Positions 17,757-26,088 of a DNA stretch of 64,000 bases are shown here, in pieces. This DNA is from Octadecabacter sp. B2R22 (GTDB taxonomy: Bacteria; Pseudomonadota; Alphaproteobacteria; Rhodobacterales; Rhodobacteraceae): the NCBI RefSeq assembly GCF_018861045.1, contig NZ_JAHKQJ010000005.1:1-64000 (forward strand), written 5' to 3'. The notes beneath the pieces were generated by a model. It had not been told where the DNA came from and searched no databases. It saw nothing but the letters and a program-made list of their open reading frames with translations. The stretch's first letter is position 1; each line of letters begins with the position of its first letter. Position numbers and translations under genes: made by a program.

Positions 17757-19610
17757 ATGTTTGGAGCATATGAATGGGTGACACGGCGGGTTCTGAACCT
17801 CGTTGACCCATACGTACATGGGACAGGAGAAACGCCGTCGTCACGGGTCTGGCCCTATCTGCGATCCCACCTGCGGCCATTGCGCAGTGTCCTTGTCCTA
17901 AGCATCTTTGTCACCATTCTCGCCGCCAGCATGGAAGTCTGGTTGATCAGCTATGCGGGAAAACTGATTGATATGCTCGCCGATACGTCACCTGCCGAGA
18001 TTTGGCAGACCCACGGCTGGAGCCTAATTTTTGCAGCCGTGATGATAATTTTGATCCGCCCGCTGAGCCAATTCGCGCGACATTCCGTGAACGAATTCGG
18101 CCTCAGCTGTAATTCCGCCAACCTGTTTCGCTGGCGCGCCTATGATCATTTGACCCGACAATCCGTCGGTTGGTTTCAAGAAGACCTCGCGGGGCGCACC
18201 GCATCGCGATTGGTTCTCATGGGGAACTACGCCGGTGATGTCATTTTTCATGCGCTAAACGCTTTGGCGTTCGGGTTGGTCTATATGGTCGGGGTCGTCA
18301 CATTTATGGCAGGGATCGACATCCGGCTGGCTATTCCGCTGTTTGTATGGCTCGCGCTGTATGTAACGCTAATGACGTTGATTGTTCCGCGCATGGTGCG
18401 TTCAATGGAAACATTCATGGCGGCAAAATCTGCTTTATTGGGGGGCGTTGTCGACGTGTTCTCGAACTTTGATACTGTTAGCCTGTTTGCCCGCCGAAAA
18501 GACATCGAAGAGGATCACAAAGACTCTCTTGAGGCGACACGGGAAAAGCTGTTTCTGACCCGCCAGATCAGCGTCGGAATGCGCACAATCACTGTTTGGC
18601 TAGAAGGCGTGATCATTGTGGGTTTCGTGGGCTACGGTATTTTTCTTTGGTCACAAGGTGCTGCATCCATCGGTTTGGTGAGTGCCGCCATGGCCATGAG
18701 CCTGCGGATCACCACGATGGCAGATTGGGTTTCCGAAGCTGTATGGTCGATCTTCCAACAAGTCGGCTCAGTTCGGGAAGCATTGCGATCCATCAGCCAA
18801 CCGCTCGCCATTCCCTCGGCCGATACGCTCCCTGATTTTGAGATGAAGGGCGGTGAAATCATCATCAACGACGCGCACCACCATTACGGCAAAGGTAAGG
18901 GCGGGCTGGACGGGATCAACCTGACCATTCGAGCCGGTGAAAAAATCGGACTGGTCGGTCCGTCTGGCGCAGGAAAATCAACGCTCGTGAACCTAATCTT
19001 GCGGTTTTACGAACCCGAAGACGGGCAAATCAAGATCGACGGCCAAGACGTGCGGAGCGTCAACCTTGAGAGCCTACGCAACGCCATCGGTATGGTGAGC
19101 CAACAAGCCGCCCTTTTGAACCGCTCGGTGCGCGACAACATTGCCTTAGGGCAGCCGGACATCATGCAAAGCCAGATTGAAAGTGCCGCACGGCGGGCCC
19201 ATGCCCATGACTTTATTTGTGATCTGACTGACAGCAACGGACGCACTGGATACGATGCCCACGTCGGCGAACGTGGCGTGAAACTGTCCGGCGGGCAACG
19301 GCAACGGATCGCACTGGCGCGTGTTTTCATGAAAGACGCACCGATCCTTATCCTTGATGAAGCCACCAGCGCGTTGGACAGCGAAGTCGAAGCAGAGATC
19401 CAGTCTTCGTTGCAGACCGTCATGCAGGGCAAAACCGTGATTGCCATTGCCCATCGCCTTTCTACAATTGCAGAAATGGACCGGATCATTGTGATCAAAG
19501 ACGGCACGATTGTCGAAAATGGCACTCACCAAGACCTCCTGAATGCGGACCAACTGTATGCGTCGCTCTGGAACCGCCAGTCTGGTGGGTTCATTGGAGC
19601 CGAGGACTAA
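17757..19610 (+). CDS. ABC transporter, fused membrane and ATP-binding domains
   Basis: A 617-residue half-transporter of the exporter type (MsbA/ABCB-like). Six membrane helices lie in about 55-335. The nucleotide-binding domain follows with Walker A GPSGAGKST (about 405), signature LSGGQRQR and Walker B ILILDEAT, then the H-loop in IAHRLST. It works as a homodimer in the inner membrane; the substrate (lipid, peptide or metabolite) is unknown. The ATG at 17757 was preferred to an upstream TTG at 17706. It is monocistronic, with a terminator just after. Confidence 0.93.
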   Translation: MFGAYEWVTRRVLNLVDPYVHGTGETPSSRVWPYLRSHLRPLRSVLVLSIFVTILAASMEVWLISYAGKLIDMLADTSPAEIWQTHGWSLIFAAVMIILIRPLSQFARHSVNEFGLSCNSANLFRWRAYDHLTRQSVGWFQEDLAGRTASRLVLMGNYAGDVIFHALNALAFGLVYMVGVVTFMAGIDIRLAIPLFVWLALYVTLMTLIVPRMVRSMETFMAAKSALLGGVVDVFSNFDTVSLFARRKDIEEDHKDSLEATREKLFLTRQISVGMRTITVWLEGVIIVGFVGYGIFLWSQGAASIGLVSAAMAMSLRITTMADWVSEAVWSIFQQVGSVREALRSISQPLAIPSADTLPDFEMKGGEIIINDAHHHYGKGKGGLDGINLTIRAGEKIGLVGPSGAGKSTLVNLILRFYEPEDGQIKIDGQDVRSVNLESLRNAIGMVSQQAALLNRSVRDNIALGQPDIMQSQIESAARRAHAHDFICDLTDSNGRTGYDAHVGERGVKLSGGQRQRIALARVFMKDAPILILDEATSALDSEVEAEIQSSLQTVMQGKTVIAIAHRLSTIAEMDRIIVIKDGTIVENGTHQDLLNADQLYASLWNRQSGGFIGAED

Positions 19611-19629
19611 GACCGGCGGCCAAATTGAG

Positions 19630-19656
19630 AAGAGGTCGGGTTTCCCTGACCTCTTT
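19630..19656 (+). terminator. Terminator after the ABC transporter gene
   Basis: Stem AAGAGGTC (19630-19637) / GACCTCTT (19648-19655) extended by GGG/CCC around a TTT loop with one bulged base. It begins 20 bases after the stop codon. Confidence 0.75.
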
Positions 19657-19738
19657 GGAAATTACACAACTCTTCTCTGGCCACGTCGACGTCCTCTGCT
19701 TACGCTGCCGTCAAGCAATTCAAACGGAAGGTAATATT

Positions 19739-20956
19739 ATGATCCGATCTCTTTCTACGACGTTGACGGCGGGGCTCTTTGCTCTCGCGGCACTTCCAGC
19801 AGCCGCACAAGATGCGAACCTTTGTGGTGGCGCAGGTTCATCCGGCCAATGGCTGGGCGGCGATGAGGCCTCATCAGATATTTCGATATCCCCGTCCTTT
19901 GTGGAACAGATGGCTCTTGTTTTGATGCGCAATGAATACGTTGGTCTGTTCACGGTATCCCAAGATGGCGACTACCGGATCGAAGCGCAGGGCAATGGCG
20001 GTGGTGACACGGTTTTGGACGTGCGCAACGCCGCTGGTGATATCGTCGCATCCGATGATGACAGCGGCGGCGAAGGCGCCAGCCGCACAGAAGTATTCCT
20101 CACTGCGGGCACCTATTGCGCTTCAATGCGCAGCTTTGACGGCACCCCTTTGACCGGATTTGTGCGCGCAGCGCGTGTCGATCAAGAAGCCCTGACACCC
20201 GGTTTTGGGACCCCGTCTGATGGTGGCGAAAACTACAACACGGGCACTTGCGATCTTGGCGCAGCGGTGCCTCTGACCCTTGGCGAACCCATCGCGAATG
20301 CGTGGTCTGCACAGAACATGTATAGCCTCCAACTCGATGCTCCGATGGCCATTTCGCTGACGGCTGAAAATGAAACTGCTGATCCGATCCTGTCGCTTTA
20401 TGATGCGAGCGGGAACTGGATTGCCGAGAACGATGACTTCGACGGATTGAACAGCCGTATCGATGTATCCACGCCACTTGAGGCAGGCACCTATTGCGTC
20501 GCGGTCAATCTGTACGGTGATGAAAACGTGCCAATCACAGTGCTCGCGAAGGAATATGATGCGTTGGAGGTCCAGGTAGGTCTCTATGCCCGCGGCGACG
20601 CAAGCCCGCCTCTGGATGGGTCTTACCCTGTCACCGCACTGGGTGAGCTACAGACTCGCCTTCGCCAAGACGCAAATGTAGGTGGTGATGCGACATGGTT
20701 CTCGTTTGACGTTTTTGAGGGCGGCTTGGTGCTGGTCGAAGCGATTGCCCAAGGTCAGGGTGATCCGGTTCTGATCATGTACGATGATCTTGGTCGTCAG
20801 GTTGGCTATAACGATGACAACGGCGGTTCACTTGATTCACTGCTGACTGTTCGAGTGCAGCCAGGAACCTATGCGGTTGCTGTTAAACAATTAGACAGCG
20901 GCACAACCGGCATGATCCGCATGCTGTTTGAACGTTACGTTCCGGCACGGCCCTAA
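19739..20956 (+). CDS. Secreted protein with three PPC-like beta repeats
   Basis: A 405-residue protein with a clear Sec signal peptide (residues 1-22, ending PAAAQ). Three repeats of about 110 residues follow, each with a GDxxLxxxDxxGxxxxxxDD core and a GTYxxxVxxxDG strand, as in bacterial pre-peptidase C-terminal (PPC) domains. The first two copies also carry a GTYC cysteine, and the last lacks it. No catalytic domain is present, so it is a surface or periplasmic beta-rich binding protein of unknown partner. The upstream frame from 19625 would cross the terminator and was rejected. Confidence 0.82.
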   Translation: MIRSLSTTLTAGLFALAALPAAAQDANLCGGAGSSGQWLGGDEASSDISISPSFVEQMALVLMRNEYVGLFTVSQDGDYRIEAQGNGGGDTVLDVRNAAGDIVASDDDSGGEGASRTEVFLTAGTYCASMRSFDGTPLTGFVRAARVDQEALTPGFGTPSDGGENYNTGTCDLGAAVPLTLGEPIANAWSAQNMYSLQLDAPMAISLTAENETADPILSLYDASGNWIAENDDFDGLNSRIDVSTPLEAGTYCVAVNLYGDENVPITVLAKEYDALEVQVGLYARGDASPPLDGSYPVTALGELQTRLRQDANVGGDATWFSFDVFEGGLVLVEAIAQGQGDPVLIMYDDLGRQVGYNDDNGGSLDSLLTVRVQPGTYAVAVKQLDSGTTGMIRMLFERYVPARP

Positions 20957-20980
20957 ATCAGCCCATATGAAATGAACATG

Positions 20981-21018
20981 GCCCTGCCTCGACACTGTGT
21001 TGAGGCAGGGCTTTTTTT
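20981..21018 (+). terminator. Terminator between convergent genes
   Basis: Perfect 10-bp stem GCCCTGCCTC (20981-20990) / GAGGCAGGGC (21002-21011) with an 11-base loop and seven T on the plus strand. It serves the secreted-protein gene and lies 12 bases from the end of the convergent caspase-like gene. Confidence 0.92.
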
Positions 21019-21030
21019 CGCCCCGAGGGT

Positions 21031-22698
21031 TTAACGACCGATCCGGACAGATCCTGTCATCAGGCCGACGGCGGTTGCACGATCCACGTAACCAGTCGCG
21101 GGAATGTCTTGCGCCTCTTGATAGGCAACAATGGCATTGCGGGTGCTGTTATCAATCACCCCGTCCAACCGACCGGGATTGTGGCCCAAGTCCCGTAGCC
21201 GCAACTCCAGAAGCTGGGCACGCACACCAGACAGGCGCAGTGCGCTTTCCTCGGCCTGAGCCTGCGCCACTTGCGCATCACTGATGCTGGGTGCGGTCAT
21301 CTCTTCGATACGGGCGCGCGCTTGCATTGCAAATACGCCGGATGGGTAGGCGGCAAGGTATTCCTGATAGGACGCAAGCGTGTCCTCAGATTCCGCGATC
21401 GCCCACGCGGCGCGATCTGCGGTCTCGGCGGCGGTGCGACGTTGGTCCTCGATGGTCGCGAGACGCGCAGTAGCGATATTGGCGAACAACCCGTCAGGGT
21501 AACGTGCAAGATAAGCGCGATAGCCGGGCTCATCACCAACACCACCGGTTTCAGCCCAATAGGCACGATCACGGGCCTCGGCGCGGGCCAGCTCGCGGGC
21601 TTCTTCGGCCTCGATCTCGGCTTGGCGACGGGCGGTCTGTGCTTCCATCAGTTCGATCTGATCATCGGTCAGATAAGACGTCTGCGGGTATCCGTTAGAT
21701 TGCTGCCAATTGGTAATCGCACCGCGCGAACCCGGTCCAAAGATACCGTCAACACCGCGCGTGTTGTAGTTCAGCAAAGTAAGATTTGACTGCACCGCGC
21801 GACGTTGATCCCGTGTCAGGTTCAACGCATCTTCGGCCAAGCGTGCGGCGCGGTTTGGTTCTGCCAATATCGCAGAAATCTGGGCCTCGGCATCATCGAC
21901 AAACCGCCCATTCGGATAACGGTTTACGTAAGCGCGGTAGGCATCGGCACTATCGGCGGCCGTCGTACTGTCCCAAAGGGCGGCTTCGGCGTTTAAATCG
22001 TTCTCGCTCGGCCCTGTGTTCGCTACGGGCTCATCCACAATAACTTCGCCTGGCATCAAAACCCAATCACGGGGCATGTAACCTGAAACCGATAGCGAAG
22101 GATTGAGCGAAAGCTGGCGTCCCAACGTGGCCTCGGGTTCAGTCAACGGACCCTCAAGAACCGTGTTCGCCATCGACGGCGTAGTCCGGATCAATGTCAC
22201 ACCCTGCGGCAGATCAATTTCACCGATACCAGCACGCAGACCGCTGCCATCCAGATCAAGGTCGTCCTCATCCGCCACTCCTAGCAGGATCACGGCCTTG
22301 CCCTGACGTTGCCCCAAGAGCGGAAGCAGGCTGTCCACGGACAAGGCAGCATTCTGAACGCTAAACAAATCTGGCGCATCCGCCTCAGCCGTAAGCAACC
22401 AAGTCCGCGCACCGTCCGTCACAAAATGCCCCGTCAGCACAACAATAAGCCGATCTGCATCAACCACCGCGCCCTGAAACGCCATCGCCAAATCATTGGC
22501 TGCGTCTACCCGCGGATTGGCGCGGCTGAAAACCTCAAACCCAAGCGCACCAAGGCGGTCCGTCGCACCCAGCACGTCATCCGCGCGGTTGACCCGATCA
22601 AGTTGTTCATACCGTTCGGTCCCAAGAACCAATGCGGCATCCTGCGCCCAAACGGGCAAGGGCATCAGAAGGGCGGTGGTCAAAAGCAGATGGCGCAT
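21031..22698 (-). CDS. Caspase-like protein with two peptidoglycan-binding domains
   Basis: A 555-residue exported protein: signal peptide at 1-18 (ending VWAQ), a caspase-like (C14) domain at about 20-220, then two peptidoglycan-binding type 1 domains (about 325-380 and 500-550) linked by Glu/Ala/Arg-rich helices. The segment LTGHFVTDG replaces the usual SGHG, and LLGVADEDD stands where the catalytic DAC cysteine would be, so the peptidase site appears lost. It is probably periplasmic and cell-wall associated. The ATG at 22698 has AAAGGAC before it; the longer frame adds a run without a signal peptide. Confidence 0.82.
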   Translation of the reverse strand: MRHLLLTTALLMPLPVWAQDAALVLGTERYEQLDRVNRADDVLGATDRLGALGFEVFSRANPRVDAANDLAMAFQGAVVDADRLIVVLTGHFVTDGARTWLLTAEADAPDLFSVQNAALSVDSLLPLLGQRQGKAVILLGVADEDDLDLDGSGLRAGIGEIDLPQGVTLIRTTPSMANTVLEGPLTEPEATLGRQLSLNPSLSVSGYMPRDWVLMPGEVIVDEPVANTGPSENDLNAEAALWDSTTAADSADAYRAYVNRYPNGRFVDDAEAQISAILAEPNRAARLAEDALNLTRDQRRAVQSNLTLLNYNTRGVDGIFGPGSRGAITNWQQSNGYPQTSYLTDDQIELMEAQTARRQAEIEAEEARELARAEARDRAYWAETGGVGDEPGYRAYLARYPDGLFANIATARLATIEDQRRTAAETADRAAWAIAESEDTLASYQEYLAAYPSGVFAMQARARIEEMTAPSISDAQVAQAQAEESALRLSGVRAQLLELRLRDLGHNPGRLDGVIDNSTRNAIVAYQEAQDIPATGYVDRATAVGLMTGSVRIGR

Positions 22699-22969
22699 GA
22701 GGCGTCCTTTCAAAAGTGTTAGGCTGAATGTCGCGACCAACGGCGCGCTATTCAATAGCACTTTGTAATTTGTCGCATTTTGCGCGGTGATTTACCTGCA
22801 TACCCGATCTACGCAATGTCTACGAATGTCTCATGTCACAGGGTTCATTCATTCGTTACCCTTTTCGCACGACAGGCGCCACTTAAGCAAAGCGCGACCA
22901 TTCGCGGTATTGCGGTTCGGGTGGTTCTTCGTCATCTCTTGATGAATACACAAGCAACTGGTTGTTTCT

Positions 22970-23821
22970 ATGCCCTATTCTGACGATTTCTCGCCTACTG
23001 CGTTAGAGCCTCGTATTACTGTCCTCGAAGGCTCCCAAATCATCGAGATCGTGTTCACGGGGCTCTATTTTCATACCAGCGCCGATGTGAACGCTTTTTA
23101 CGACTACATTGAAACCCGCATTGTCGAGACAGGTGAGGGACAGTGGTTCTTTATGGTAAATACGGAAGACTACCGCGTTGATGGCGACGCGTGGTTTGCC
23201 TTTACACGTCGTGGATTGGACCTGAACGAAGGCCACGGCATGAAAACCGTGCGCTATGATGCGGACCCGATGACCGTGACACAGATTGAACGGGCCAAAG
23301 GCACCGAACGCGAAAACCCAAACCTCTTTGGGTCGCGCGAAGACGCTCTTGAGCATCTTAAGTCCCAGCCGTCCAAGCGGCGTGAACGCTTAGCGCACCA
23401 CCCTAGTTTTGAGAAGAACGCGTTCATGCGCCGCCTGACGTTCATCAAGGAAACCGGCATTTTGGAGATCGACCTGTCCGGCATGAGCTTTGAGCATTCC
23501 CGTGACGTTAACGACGTCCACAACTGGGCCGAAGAAGCGATCCGCGCGTCGCGTCAAAAATGGTGGATGTTGTTCAACTACGAAGGCACGCGCATTCAGT
23601 CACCAGCTTGGGTGCAATTCTCGGTGCGCTCTGAAGAATTCAACAAGACCTATTCTATGGGCTCAGTGCGCTATGCTCTCGGGTCAGAAACCGAGGCCGA
23701 CAAACGCCTGCGGTATGAAGCCAAATCAACCCGTCCAAACATCCGCAACACGCACGACGAAGCGCTTGAGCGGCTCGAAGAACTGCGGGCAGAATACGCC
23801 GCAGCCCATCCGGAGAATTGA
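22970..23821 (+). CDS. Tandem-duplicated hypothetical protein
   Basis: A 283-residue cytoplasmic protein made of two similar halves of about 120 residues (from about 15 and about 153). Each half has an I/L-E-I-x-(F/L)-(T/S)-G core strand, an HSxDVNxxxxxxE helix, a WW/WFF-MxFN/VN strand, a WxxFxxR segment, a VRYxxxxx turn and a D/EALExL helix. The predicted alpha/beta pattern resembles STAS/SpoIIAA-like folds, but that is only an impression. Its stop lies three bases before the saccharopine dehydrogenase ATG, so they are probably co-expressed. Confidence 0.75.
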   Translation: MPYSDDFSPTALEPRITVLEGSQIIEIVFTGLYFHTSADVNAFYDYIETRIVETGEGQWFFMVNTEDYRVDGDAWFAFTRRGLDLNEGHGMKTVRYDADPMTVTQIERAKGTERENPNLFGSREDALEHLKSQPSKRRERLAHHPSFEKNAFMRRLTFIKETGILEIDLSGMSFEHSRDVNDVHNWAEEAIRASRQKWWMLFNYEGTRIQSPAWVQFSVRSEEFNKTYSMGSVRYALGSETEADKRLRYEAKSTRPNIRNTHDEALERLEELRAEYAAAHPEN

Positions 23822-23823
23822 TC

Positions 23824-24855
23824 ATGCTAATATGGATGCGCCACGAATCCCGCGCCAACGAAGCCCGTGCGCCACTGACGCCCGACGGCGCAAAGCAGAT
23901 GATCGCGAAAGGATGGCGTGTGGTTGTGGAAACAGCGCCACACCGCTGCATTCCCGACAGCGCCTATTTTGACGTCGGTTGTGAGGCCGCCGCCGCCGGA
24001 TCATGGGTGGACGCCCCAAGCGACGCGATCATCCTTGGGCTCAAAGAACTTCCCGAAGACGGAGCGCCCCTGCGGCATCGCCACATTATGTTCGGACATG
24101 CCTACAAAGGCCAAGCCTCCGGTCGGGTGTTGCTGGACCGTTTCAAGGCAAACGGTGGAACGTTACTAGATCTGGAGTATCTGGTGGATGGCACCGGCCG
24201 CCGCGTCGCCGCTTTTGGCTATTGGGCCGGATACGCTGGCGCCGCCTTGTCTGTGATGGCATTGGGCGCGCAACACCGCGGTGAAGTGATGGCGTCGGTG
24301 GATGCCTTTACGTCGGCGACTGCGCTTGCTGAAACCGCTAAGTCCTCTGTAACCGGCACGCCAAACGCGCTTATCATCGGTGCACTCGGGCGCGTTGGAA
24401 CAGGGGCGAGCGACCTTTGCCGTGCAGCTGGCATCACGCCAACGGGCTGGGACATGGCAGAAACCGCGCACGGTGGCCCTTTCCCCGAAATCCTCGGTTT
24501 CGACATTCTGTTGAATTGTATCTTAGCCCATGATGGCGCGCCTGTTTTCGTGCAAGCCGACGCAGGGCAGACGCCGCGCAAACTGTCGGTCATCGGCGAT
24601 ATCGCCTGTGACCCGGAAAGCGAATTTTCCCCGATCAAGGTCTACGACCGCGCGACAAGTTGGGCCGTGCCAACCGTACGGGCCCATCAGGACCCGCCGT
24701 TGGATGTTATGGCGATTGATAACCTACCGTCGCTTCTTCCTGTGGAAAGTACGGATGATTTTGCACACCAACTCTTGCCGCATCTTCTGGAACTGGAAAC
24801 GGATTCAACAGGCGTTTGGAGCCGCGCGGAAGCGACGTACAAACAGCACGTTTAA
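23824..24855 (+). CDS. Saccharopine dehydrogenase (NAD+, L-lysine-forming type)
   Basis: A 343-residue enzyme of the LYS1 type, related to alanine dehydrogenase. The N-terminal HESRANEARAPLTP motif holds the conserved R/H/E/R-A-P-L-TP residues, and a Rossmann segment ALIIGALGRVGTGA lies near 175-190. It interconverts saccharopine with lysine and 2-oxoglutarate. No lysine-pathway partner lies nearby, so it could serve lysine breakdown or another imine reduction. The ATG at 23824 was preferred to the TTG at 23818, which overlaps the previous stop. Its 3' end overlaps the convergent DUF3775 gene by four bases. Confidence 0.85.
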   Translation: MLIWMRHESRANEARAPLTPDGAKQMIAKGWRVVVETAPHRCIPDSAYFDVGCEAAAAGSWVDAPSDAIILGLKELPEDGAPLRHRHIMFGHAYKGQASGRVLLDRFKANGGTLLDLEYLVDGTGRRVAAFGYWAGYAGAALSVMALGAQHRGEVMASVDAFTSATALAETAKSSVTGTPNALIIGALGRVGTGASDLCRAAGITPTGWDMAETAHGGPFPEILGFDILLNCILAHDGAPVFVQADAGQTPRKLSVIGDIACDPESEFSPIKVYDRATSWAVPTVRAHQDPPLDVMAIDNLPSLLPVESTDDFAHQLLPHLLELETDSTGVWSRAEATYKQHV

Positions 24856-25169
24856 TAAAGGTCGTCTTCTTCTGCGGCCGCTGAGATTCCCAAGGCATCC
24901 AAACCGTTCTCAAGGTGATCGGCCAAATGCGGCGACCCCTTAAGGTAATCTTCGGTCGGGGTGGACGCTTCGGTCACGGCGGTATTGTACGCCTCTGCGT
25001 ATTCTAACGCATCGAAGCTCCCACGGCCGATCCACATCACGGCCACAAGGCTGGCTTGTTCTTCTTCATCCAGTCCCGAAACGAATGCATCAAACTCACG
25101 CTCGCCGCGAGGCGTGTCTCGCGCAAGAATTATGATCTCGGCGATTTTGTCGGTGTTAATTTTCAGCAT
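24852..25169 (-). CDS. DUF3775 domain protein
   Basis: A 105-residue acidic protein that matches DUF3775 by eye: an N-terminal LKINTDKIAEIIILARD, the GLDEEEQASLVAVMWIGRG helix and a C-terminal LGISAAAEEDDLY. It is a small cytoplasmic protein with no known role. It is convergent with saccharopine dehydrogenase. Confidence 0.78.
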   Translation of the reverse strand: MLKINTDKIAEIIILARDTPRGEREFDAFVSGLDEEEQASLVAVMWIGRGSFDALEYAEAYNTAVTEASTPTEDYLKGSPHLADHLENGLDALGISAAAEEDDLY

Positions 25170-25261
25170 GTCTCAATCTCCTCTTTTGAGAGCAGATTGA
25201 GACATTATTCCAAGAAACGCTTTGATTTAGAACAAAGGCCGAAGCCGGATTGAAACCAGCT

Positions 25262-25654
25262 TTAGGACGGCAGGGAAACCCAACGCATTCCGATCGTTTC
25301 ACCTGTTGAGAGGTCTGAGAACTGGCCAATACCTGACGGAACGCCGCCGGCGTCCAGCTGCAAGATCAGACGGGTTGTTTCATTGCCAAAGCTGACACCA
25401 GTTTCCGTGCTTTCGATAGGGAAAGACGCACCGTTGGACATCCGCACACAGGACTGCTGAAACAAGTCATTCCCGCAAGACACAACCTGTGCTTGGTCTG
25501 GTGGATCGGTCAGAACGGATTGGTAATAGAACGTCAGTGTATTCCCTGGCGCGAATGGGCCCGTTTCACCGCCGGGCAGTTCCGCCAGGCAACCGGACAA
25601 CACAGTCCCCATCAATGCCACTAGGGCTGTACTCTTAATTCCACGCAAGATCAC
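25262..25654 (-). CDS. Putative lipoprotein, second of an overlapping pair
   Basis: A 130-residue protein with a lipobox VLSGC (cysteine 22) that should be lipidated and anchored on the periplasmic side. The rest is beta-rich with two further cysteines near 60 and 69 that may form a disulfide. It is not a recognised family. Its start lies inside the end of the preceding lipoprotein gene (20-base overlap), which suggests translational coupling. Confidence 0.72.
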   Translation of the reverse strand: MILRGIKSTALVALMGTVLSGCLAELPGGETGPFAPGNTLTFYYQSVLTDPPDQAQVVSCGNDLFQQSCVRMSNGASFPIESTETGVSFGNETTRLILQLDAGGVPSGIGQFSDLSTGETIGMRWVSLPS

Positions 25655-26024
25655 GTCTTACTCCTCGCCAAGTTAAATAACCGTCGCCACCCGGCGACAA
25701 ATAAAATGTCCGGTCGCGATACGCACCCGTCACGACAAAATAATCTGCTGTTCTTTGTAGATGCCCCACGCGGCCCGTTCCGCCACAAATATGCGTTCCG
25801 TTCTGGCAGGGCGTCAAAGAATAGGTATGCAAATCGCCGTGCTCATCGGCCACGACGTAAACCGTCCCCGTATCAAACGGAAGGTCGCGGTAGGCCTCAT
25901 CAACGGCGCGTCGCGTTTCATCCAATAGGTTTAGGGATGCGAGTTGGGATTGCGACGCGGCCCAATCGGCAGAACTGCATCCCGCCAGAGCTACCAAAGC
26001 CGTCAAGACCATAGCTTTATGCAT
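25635..26024 (-). CDS. Putative lipoprotein, first of an overlapping pair
   Basis: A 129-residue protein with signal peptide and lipobox LVALAGC (cysteine at about 16). The mature part has a cysteine pair in CQNGTHIC and a C-terminal beta-rich domain with the YFVVTGAYRDRTFYLSPG segment. I chose the ATG at 26024 because GGGGAAAA precedes it and it places the signal peptide at the N-terminus; the longer frame to 26114 would run into mutL. Function unknown. Confidence 0.7.
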   Translation of the reverse strand: MHKAMVLTALVALAGCSSADWAASQSQLASLNLLDETRRAVDEAYRDLPFDTGTVYVVADEHGDLHTYSLTPCQNGTHICGGTGRVGHLQRTADYFVVTGAYRDRTFYLSPGGDGYLTWRGVRRDLAWN

Positions 26025-26088
26025 AATTTTCCCCATCGTTTGCCCCACGCTATAGCCCGACTTCACGCTTCTCAATAGCCGAGTGCGG

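Noticed and set aside
22780-22983. 67-codon open frame in the gap before 22970
   Set aside because: It overlaps the start of the duplicated unknown protein, has no ribosome-binding site and no hydrophobic or structured pattern.
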